DNA from: Psychromicrobium silvestre
Lineage (GTDB): Bacteria > Actinomycetota > Actinomycetes > Actinomycetales > Micrococcaceae
Length of the DNA: 64,000 bases
NCBI RefSeq assembly: GCF_013408295.1
Contig: NZ_JACBYQ010000002.1
Location: 992,001 to 1,056,000, forward strand
Reading direction: 5' to 3'
A program made the position numbers and the translations under genes. Position 1 is the stretch's first letter; each line of letters starts with the position of its first letter. The notes under the pieces are model-generated. The model was not told the DNA's origin. It saw only the letters and a program-made list of their open reading frames with translations, and made no database searches. Below are positions 59,353 to 64,000 of the stretch, one piece after another.

Positions 59353-60183
59353 ATGAGTAATCGTGAAGGGATCGCACGGCATCGCGCCGCGATCACTAAG
59401 ACCAGCTCCATCGCTGTTATCGCCAAGGCTGTCAGTGACAACGCCGGTGGGGTCGGCCGTCAAGCAGCTGTTATCGCCGCCGCCTCCGGCCTGGTACTGA
59501 CCACGGGGCTGGCCGCTAACGCTGCACAGCCGACCGAGGTTCAGCCGGACACCAACACCTCCACCCTGGAAGTTCAGGCATTGGCTCCCGCAGTCACCGC
59601 CTCCTCGAAGGTCCAGATCTCCTTCCAGGCGCCGAAGACTTCCTCTTCCGTGCCGGTCAGCGAGATCGCCGCTCCCGTTATTGCCGCGGAGAGCAACACC
59701 ACCACTCCGGCAGCTCAGACCGCAGAAGCCGCTCCGGCAGCTACTACCCCTGCGGCGCAGCAGGCGGCTGCGGCCACCACTCCGGCAGCTCAGACCGCTC
59801 CGGCGGCTAGCACGACGGCGGCCAGCACCAAGACTTCGACCCCCCAGAAGAGCGGCATTGGCGCCACCATCGCGGCTGCGGCGTATGCCCAGCTCGGCGT
59901 GGCTCAGGACTGCACCGCTCTGGCCAGCAACTCGCTGGCTGCTGCGGGCATCTTCTACCACGGCTGGCCGGCCGGCTACCTGTCCTTGGGCCGTACCATC
60001 AGCGAGGGCGAAGCTCAGCCCGGCGATCTGATCTACTACGCCAACGGCGGTGGCGGTCAGGCTCATATCGCGGTTTACGTTGGCAACGGCATGGCCGTAC
60101 ACGGCGGCTGGAACGGCTACACCACGGCGCTGTTCTCCGCACATGTTGGCAGCGGACCGGTTTTCATCGCTATCGGTCACTGA
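59353..60183 (+). CDS. Secreted NlpC/P60-like protein, paralogue
   Basis: A 276-residue protein whose N-terminus (AVIAKAVSDNAGGVGRQAAV) is close to that of the preceding NlpC/P60 protein, so the two are recent paralogues. A long Ala/Thr/Pro linker with repeats of TTPAAQTA leads to a C-terminal domain in which Cys is in VAQDCTALASNSLAAAGIFY and His in AHIAVYVGNGMAVHGGW. The catalytic context differs from the standard DCSGF, so the activity may differ. It has no riboswitch of its own in the 101-base gap. Confidence 0.82.
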   Translation: MSNREGIARHRAAITKTSSIAVIAKAVSDNAGGVGRQAAVIAAASGLVLTTGLAANAAQPTEVQPDTNTSTLEVQALAPAVTASSKVQISFQAPKTSSSVPVSEIAAPVIAAESNTTTPAAQTAEAAPAATTPAAQQAAAATTPAAQTAPAASTTAASTKTSTPQKSGIGATIAAAAYAQLGVAQDCTALASNSLAAAGIFYHGWPAGYLSLGRTISEGEAQPGDLIYYANGGGGQAHIAVYVGNGMAVHGGWNGYTTALFSAHVGSGPVFIAIGH

Positions 60184-60198
60184 TTAGCGCATTAACTT

Positions 60199-60231
60199 AG
60201 AGGGCCCTCACCGTTATGGTGGGGGCCCTCT
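60199..60231 (+). terminator. Terminator after the wall-hydrolase genes
   Basis: AGAGGGCCCTCACC and GGTGGGGGCCCTCT form a 14-bp stem with one wobble, followed by TGTTTTG. It ends the plus-strand unit before the convergent MBL gene. Confidence 0.85.
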
Positions 60232-60291
60232 TGTTTTGAGATCACCGGGTTCCTGATCGCTCAGGGCCTTCAATTGTCCCAGAAAGGGAGC

Positions 60292-61137
60292 TTAGCTCTC
60301 TGGGTAGAGCGCAGACGCGCTCATCCACAGCGCTGTCGGGTTGAGTCGGTCGGGAAAGCGCTCCATCATCGCGTCGAAAAAGTCCCGAGCTGTTGCGGAG
60401 CGGGGGAGTAGGGAACGCGCGGTCGTGAGGTATTCCCGGGTCTCGCGGATTGCCCGCGGCGCGTCGTCGTCGAGGGCCGGATTCTTGTGACCCGAGACGA
60501 CGAGCCTTGGCTCGAGCGCCTCGACCAGATCGACTGCGGTCAGCCATTTCTCCAGTCCGCCGCCCGCCGACTCGGAGAGGTACTGGTGGACACCGTTGTA
60601 GATCACATCCCCGCCAACAACCAATTCGAGGTCCGCGACGTGGATCACGGTCGTGTCTTCGGTGTCGCTGTGACCGACCTCGACAATGCGGACCTGGTGG
60701 CCTTCTAGGTTAATCGTGAGGTCCTGAGGCACGATTGCGGTAATTGGCGTTTCACCGATCTGACCGGGGAAGAGGATATCCCAGCTCACCGATCGCTGCT
60801 CGACCTGCAAGCGCATGAGGTCGATGGTGCCCTGGCTGGCCACCAGCTGAGCTCCGAACTCCTCGGCGAGTGCCGGGGCCGTGAACCAGTGATCGCCGTG
60901 CCCGTGGGTGGCGATTATGTGGGTCAGGTTTTTCCCGCTCGCATTGATCCAGTCGGCGACCTGACGACCTTGTTTAGTTGTGAACGGCGGGTCGATCAGG
61001 ATCGCATTCCGTTCACCGTAGATGAGGATCGTTGACTGCGGTGACCACATGAATCGGTCGCCGTTGGGTACGAACGTATCGACGTTTTGAGGGATGGGCT
61101 CGAGGATGAGGACGTCGTACCCGAGCGTGCCGGTCAT
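60292..61137 (-). CDS. Metallo-beta-lactamase fold hydrolase
   Basis: A 281-residue protein. ILIDPPFTTKQGRQVADWIN precedes the zinc motif ATHGHGDHWFTA (HxHxDH), and further ligands are in VEVGHSDTEDTTVIHV, LVVGGDVIYNG and VVSGHKNPALDDDA. The family includes lactonases, glyoxalase II-like enzymes and others; the substrate is unknown. It overlaps the SnoaL-like gene by four bases and lies downstream of it on the minus strand. Confidence 0.85.
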   Translation of the reverse strand: MTGTLGYDVLILEPIPQNVDTFVPNGDRFMWSPQSTILIYGERNAILIDPPFTTKQGRQVADWINASGKNLTHIIATHGHGDHWFTAPALAEEFGAQLVASQGTIDLMRLQVEQRSVSWDILFPGQIGETPITAIVPQDLTINLEGHQVRIVEVGHSDTEDTTVIHVADLELVVGGDVIYNGVHQYLSESAGGGLEKWLTAVDLVEALEPRLVVSGHKNPALDDDAPRAIRETREYLTTARSLLPRSATARDFFDAMMERFPDRLNPTALWMSASALYPES

Positions 61138-61712
61138 GAGCGCACCGCCGGGACCATGACGTCCCAGTGTTCGACGCAGCGACCGGCGGCGACGCGGAAC
61201 AGGTCATGGAACACGAACGGCTGTCCGCCGAACATGCCCTCGGAGCGCAGATAAGCGAAGTCGCCCTGAGCGACGACCTGGCGGATGCCGTCATACTTCA
61301 TCGTGATGCCTTGCTGAGCGAGCGCTGTCACGGCAGCGACCAGGCCGGAGACGCCGTCGGCGAAGCGGTGATTGTGCTGGAGGTAGTCTTCCCCGGCAAG
61401 GTGGGCGGGGATGTCGGAATAGTCGGCGTTGACGAGGATCGCCTGGACCGTGGCGATGGCAATGCGGCGCGTCTCCTCGGTGTCGGCGGCTAGGTTGATA
61501 GCCGACTGCCCATCGATCTGGGTATGCCCGTTGGCAGTCTCCTGCTGCCAAGGCTCCTCGTCCGTCCAGTGCTGGAGAACGACGTCGCCGTTGGTACGGA
61601 AAAGGTCGAAGCGGACGGCAACGGGCTGGCCATCTTGGCTCGCGAGAGAGTGGTTGACGATATATTCGCCGTCGATCAGGACGCGGCGGGTAGTGAGGAT
61701 CTGCTCCGGCAT
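61134..61712 (-). CDS. SnoaL/NTF2-like protein
   Basis: A 192-residue protein in two parts, each with an NTF2-like feature: SQDGQPVAVRFDLFRTNGDV with VLQHWTDEEPW, and YSDIPAHLAGEDYLQHNHRF with FVFHDLFRVAAGRCVEHWDV. I chose the ATG at 61712 with AAGGAAGA upstream; the frame to 62357 runs over the divergent regulator gene and is not real. It is paired with the MBL hydrolase and is controlled in all likelihood by the divergent HxlR regulator. Reaction unknown. Confidence 0.82.
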   Translation of the reverse strand: MPEQILTTRRVLIDGEYIVNHSLASQDGQPVAVRFDLFRTNGDVVLQHWTDEEPWQQETANGHTQIDGQSAINLAADTEETRRIAIATVQAILVNADYSDIPAHLAGEDYLQHNHRFADGVSGLVAAVTALAQQGITMKYDGIRQVVAQGDFAYLRSEGMFGGQPFVFHDLFRVAAGRCVEHWDVMVPAVRS

Positions 61713-61734
61713 GGAATGTCTTCCTTGAGTAGTT

Positions 61735-61795
61735 GGTTCGAAATCTGGACTGACTCCGTGAGGTAGCCTAGCTGAATGAGTCCAGATTTCAAACC
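61735..61795. promoter_or_regulatory. Inverted repeat at the HxlR start, probable operator
   Basis: Arms of 17 bases at 61735-61751 and 61779-61795 pair with one mismatch. The right arm lies inside the start of the HxlR gene (codons 2-7), so binding there would block both divergent genes. Confidence 0.6.
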
Positions 61796-62237
61796 GACAC
61801 CAAGAGAGTGCTCGATCACTGATGCCCTGGCGGTGCTCGGCGACCGGTACTCCTTGGCGATCGTGCGTGAGCTCTTCTACGGCAACCGGCGGTTTGTGGA
61901 CCTCATCGCGCAGCTTGCAGCACCACGCAGCCTGCTCGCCAGCCGGTTGAGCACTCTCGTGGAGGTAGGTGTCATCGAGCGCAGGCAGTACAGCCAGCGC
62001 CCTCCGCGCGACGAGTACGTGCTTACTGCAGCGGGTCGTGATCTCATGCCAGTGCTTCTCGCGCTCAAAGAGTGGGGCGACAACTGGTGTCGCGGTGGTG
62101 AGCAGACCGCAATCTTCCGGCACGACTGCGGAGCCGAGCTCCATGCCGTCGCGACCTGTGCCAGCTGCGGTGCGGAGATCGAATTCGAGAACCTGGAAGT
62201 GATCGGCGGCACCAATCCGCCGGATATCCACCTCTAG
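61776..62237 (+). CDS. HxlR family transcriptional regulator
   Basis: A 153-residue regulator. The winged-helix domain is ALAVLGDRYSLAIVRELFYG with RFVDLIAQLAAPRSLLASRL and VIERRQYSQRPPRDEYVLTA. A C-terminal Cys-rich tail (HDCGAELHAVATCASCGAEI) with three spaced cysteines could bind a metal or sense thiol stress; HxlR proteins of this type are often redox or aldehyde sensors. It is divergent from the SnoaL/MBL operon. Confidence 0.9.
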   Translation: MSPDFKPTPRECSITDALAVLGDRYSLAIVRELFYGNRRFVDLIAQLAAPRSLLASRLSTLVEVGVIERRQYSQRPPRDEYVLTAAGRDLMPVLLALKEWGDNWCRGGEQTAIFRHDCGAELHAVATCASCGAEIEFENLEVIGGTNPPDIHL

Positions 62238-62446
62238 TGCTACAACGGCAAAAATGCTGCGTATCAGCGGGCGTTTGCAGGTTGCCAGTCGATGAATTTT
62301 CCCCGACACGTCCACGGCGGGGATATCAGAATTCGCCCATTCCGGGCACTTCCGCATAATCTGGTGTTGAGTTCAAGATCTGGAGCTGCGACAGGGCAGC
62401 CGGCTTTGCCGAGACGACTCCGGGTCAGCGAAGAGGGACGACGCCT

Positions 62447-62944
62447 ATGCGTACTCTTGTTCTGAATGCTGGTTATGAGCCGCTGGCGGTGGTTACCTTC
62501 CGCCGGGCGCTGATTCTTGTCCTGGCAGGCAAAGCCTCTGTTCTAGCCGAGGGCGACGATCCCGTGGTGGGTCCGCAGGAGATTTTAGGACGCCCCTCGG
62601 TGATCCTGTTGAACAGATATATTCGCTTGCCGTACAACCGTGAGGTACCGGTCAGTCGCCGTGGTGTGCTGCGCCGGGATGAACACCGATGCGCTTATTG
62701 CAGCAAATCCGCGAGCACAATAGATCATGTACACCCCAAGTCTCGCGGCGGTGCTCATAGTTGGGAGAACCTGGTGGCTTGCTGCTTGCGTTGCAATAAC
62801 CTGAAGGGTGATCACACCCCCGCCGAAATGAACTGGCAACTACGTCTGACCCCGCGGGCGCCGCGAAGCGGGCACTGGCAGATCCGCGAACTGGAAAAGC
62901 CAACACCGGAGTGGGATTCCTTCCTCAGTGAATCCGCTGCCTGA
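62447..62944 (+). CDS. HNH endonuclease
   Basis: A 165-residue protein. The HNH motif is TIDHVHPKSRGGAHSWENLV with ACCLRCNNLKGDHTP, and a CAYC pair near residue 84 plus CLRC make the zinc site. This cytoplasmic HNH family is widespread in actinobacteria; the substrate is unknown. It overlaps the mobA-like gene by 17 bases. The start is an ATG at 62447. Confidence 0.9.
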   Translation: MRTLVLNAGYEPLAVVTFRRALILVLAGKASVLAEGDDPVVGPQEILGRPSVILLNRYIRLPYNREVPVSRRGVLRRDEHRCAYCSKSASTIDHVHPKSRGGAHSWENLVACCLRCNNLKGDHTPAEMNWQLRLTPRAPRSGHWQIRELEKPTPEWDSFLSESAA

Positions 62945-63551
62945 GTCGCCAGCCCTCGCGGTGCTTGCCGGGGGTAAAGGGAGCCGACTGGGCGGCGTCC
63001 TGAAAGCTGGGCTGAACTACCAAGGGACCCCACTGCTCGCCCGGCTCCTCTCCGAGGTCTGGGAGGTCTCGGCCGGTAGCGGTGAAGCTACCGTGGTGGT
63101 GGGTGACGCCGTCGTACTGAGACCTCTGCTTTCCGGCCTGCCCGGAGCCGAGGCAGTTCGGTGGGCCCGGGAAGACCCGCCCTTCAGCGGCCCGGTAGCC
63201 GCGCTGGCCGCCGCCCTACCGCACCTCGGCCCGGGCTTCGTCCTGCTGCTAGCCAGCGATCAACCAGCCGCTGCCGAGGGAGTGAGAGCACTATTGCAGG
63301 CAGCCCCAGGACCCGACGGGGTGCTTTTGCAGGACTCTGAGGGTAGAGATCAGTTTTTGCTGGGGCTCTACCGGGTTGCGGCACTCCGCCGCGCTGTGGC
63401 TCAGGTGATCGCCTCCGGCAATTCCAGCCAGAGACTGGGAGCGGTCATTGCTAGGCTGGAGCTTGCCAGAGTCCTGGCACCCGGTCGCTCGGCGGAAGAC
63501 ATCGATGAGTGGGCCGATGCGGCACAGTGGGGCATTGAGAAAGGGCAGTGA
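62928..63551 (+). CDS. MobA-like NTP transferase (molybdenum cofactor guanylyltransferase family)
   Basis: A 207-residue protein with a nucleotide-binding N-terminus ALAVLAGGKGSRLGGVLKAG, the DQP-type metal-binding motif LLLASDQPAAAEGV and a lysine at position 26. It attaches GMP to molybdopterin in the Mo-cofactor pathway if it is a true MobA. The GTG at 62928 is in frame with the HNH overlap. It precedes DUF6457 and moeA, which supports the pathway. Confidence 0.85.
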   Translation: MNPLPESPALAVLAGGKGSRLGGVLKAGLNYQGTPLLARLLSEVWEVSAGSGEATVVVGDAVVLRPLLSGLPGAEAVRWAREDPPFSGPVAALAAALPHLGPGFVLLLASDQPAAAEGVRALLQAAPGPDGVLLQDSEGRDQFLLGLYRVAALRRAVAQVIASGNSSQRLGAVIARLELARVLAPGRSAEDIDEWADAAQWGIEKGQ

Positions 63552-63818
63552 ATGGAACAGCAAGCGATTCTGGATGCATGGTGCAGCGAGTTGCTGGCGA
63601 AACTGGAGATCTCGGGAACCCCGGTGGATATTCAGGCCGTTCTGGCCCTGGCCGGAGAAGCCGCGCACGGCGTGGTCCGACCGGCAGCCCCACTGACCAC
63701 CTTTATCGCAGGTTTCGCGGCAGGCTTGGCCGCCGGAAGCGGTCAAGCCTCGGATGACCTCGCCATGCGTTCAGCCATCGAAGCGGCACGGCAAGTGCTT
63801 CTGGCGCGCGATGCCTGA
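63552..63818 (+). CDS. DUF6457 domain protein
   Basis: An 88-residue helical protein (QQAILDAWCSELLAKLEISG with FIAGFAAGLAAGSGQASDDL). It matches the DUF6457 family that lies next to molybdenum-cofactor genes in actinobacteria. It directly follows the mobA-like stop and overlaps the moeA start by eight bases. Function unknown. Confidence 0.82.
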   Translation: MEQQAILDAWCSELLAKLEISGTPVDIQAVLALAGEAAHGVVRPAAPLTTFIAGFAAGLAAGSGQASDDLAMRSAIEAARQVLLARDA

Positions 63819-64000
63819 GATTCGACTTAAACACGATTGGCTTGAGGCTAGACAGCTCGCCTTTGAGGCGGCCGCCAGCTTGCCCGATGAGCAAATCCCC
63901 TTGGCTGCGGCCGGGGGCCGTACCCTAGCCTCCGAGGTGCGAGCCTTACAGGACCTGCCGCATTTCGATTCCGCGGCGATGGATGGCTGGGCGGTCAGCG
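63811..64000 (+). CDS. moeA: Molybdopterin molybdenumtransferase MoeA (5' part)
   Basis: Runs off the right edge; 63 codons are visible. LAAAGGRTLASEVRALQDLP with HFDSAAMDGWAV is the conserved MoeA N-terminus. The enzyme inserts molybdate into molybdopterin-AMP. The ATG at 63811 overlaps the DUF6457 stop. It completes a mobA-like/DUF6457/moeA cluster. Confidence 0.93.
   Translation, partial: MPEIRLKHDWLEARQLAFEAAASLPDEQIPLAAAGGRTLASEVRALQDLPHFDSAAMDGWAVS

Noticed and set aside
61134-62357. Long form of the SnoaL-like gene (407 codons)
   Set aside because: The upstream half runs antisense to the HxlR gene; a good start and ribosome-binding site exist at 61712.

Overview
The window is chromosomal DNA from a high-GC actinobacterium, most likely a member of the Micrococcaceae close to Arthrobacter, Renibacterium or Psychromicrobium. 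The support is a complete rrn operon with actinobacterial signatures, actinobacteria-typical gene families (XPB helicase, DUF3263, DUF3027, DUF4032, DUF2630, DUF6457), an IdeR/DtxR regulator with a matching iron box, otsAB, and c-di-AMP riboswitches in front of cell-wall hydrolase genes. Genus assignment is inference; no database search was possible.

Layout. 1-4.9 kb: a translationally coupled cluster (permease 3' end, glutamine-synthetase-like ligase, gamma-glutamyl-GABA hydrolase, aldehyde dehydrogenase, SDR) that looks like a gamma-glutamylated polyamine/amine catabolic pathway. 4.9-11 kb: rrn operon with tandem promoters, 16S, tRNA-less spacer, 23S, 5S and a strong terminator. 11-19.4 kb: FAD-linked oxidase, a secreted Ser/Thr-rich protein, a DUF4032 protein, a sugar ABC ATPase, otsB-otsA and a DsbA-like protein. 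19.4-25.6 kb: an accessory, lower-GC stretch around a tRNA-Thr, holding two lipoproteins, a small secreted protein, two unknown genes and a secreted-protein pseudogene with three lesions.

25.6-30.7 kb: DUF2630, cutC, then an envelope-stress cluster of Asp23/Gls24-type proteins, an AmaP-like anchor, DUF6286, DUF2273, CsbD, a sigma factor and a zinc-finger protein fused to an Asp23-like domain. This is the most system-like region of the window. 30.8-39 kb: FemAB transferase, ThrE-type exporter, Fpg/Nei glycosylase, an iron-regulated siderophore-interacting protein, ung, DUF3263, a LytR_C protein, a substrate-binding lipoprotein and a TM2 protein. 39.1-41 kb: a solitary groEL behind two overlapping-scale CIRCE elements.

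41-49.5 kb: LacI regulator with a palindromic operator divergent from an aromatic-ring FAD monooxygenase; an ogt - sigma factor - ogt operon; RNase H fused to an NTF2-like domain; a two-component system. 49.5-56.9 kb: XPB helicase and its coupled partner, cold-shock protein, DUF3027, serC and the IdeR/DtxR regulator. 56.9-60.2 kb: three secreted cell-wall hydrolase genes, the first two behind separate c-di-AMP riboswitches. 60.2-64 kb: MBL hydrolase and SnoaL-like protein divergent from an HxlR regulator, an HNH endonuclease, and the start of a molybdenum-cofactor cluster (mobA-like, DUF6457, moeA).

A palindromic repeat of about 60 bp occurs twice (46.2 kb and 54.8 kb) and looks like a REP/MITE-type family. 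No CRISPR array, intact insertion sequence, integrase or replication origin was seen.
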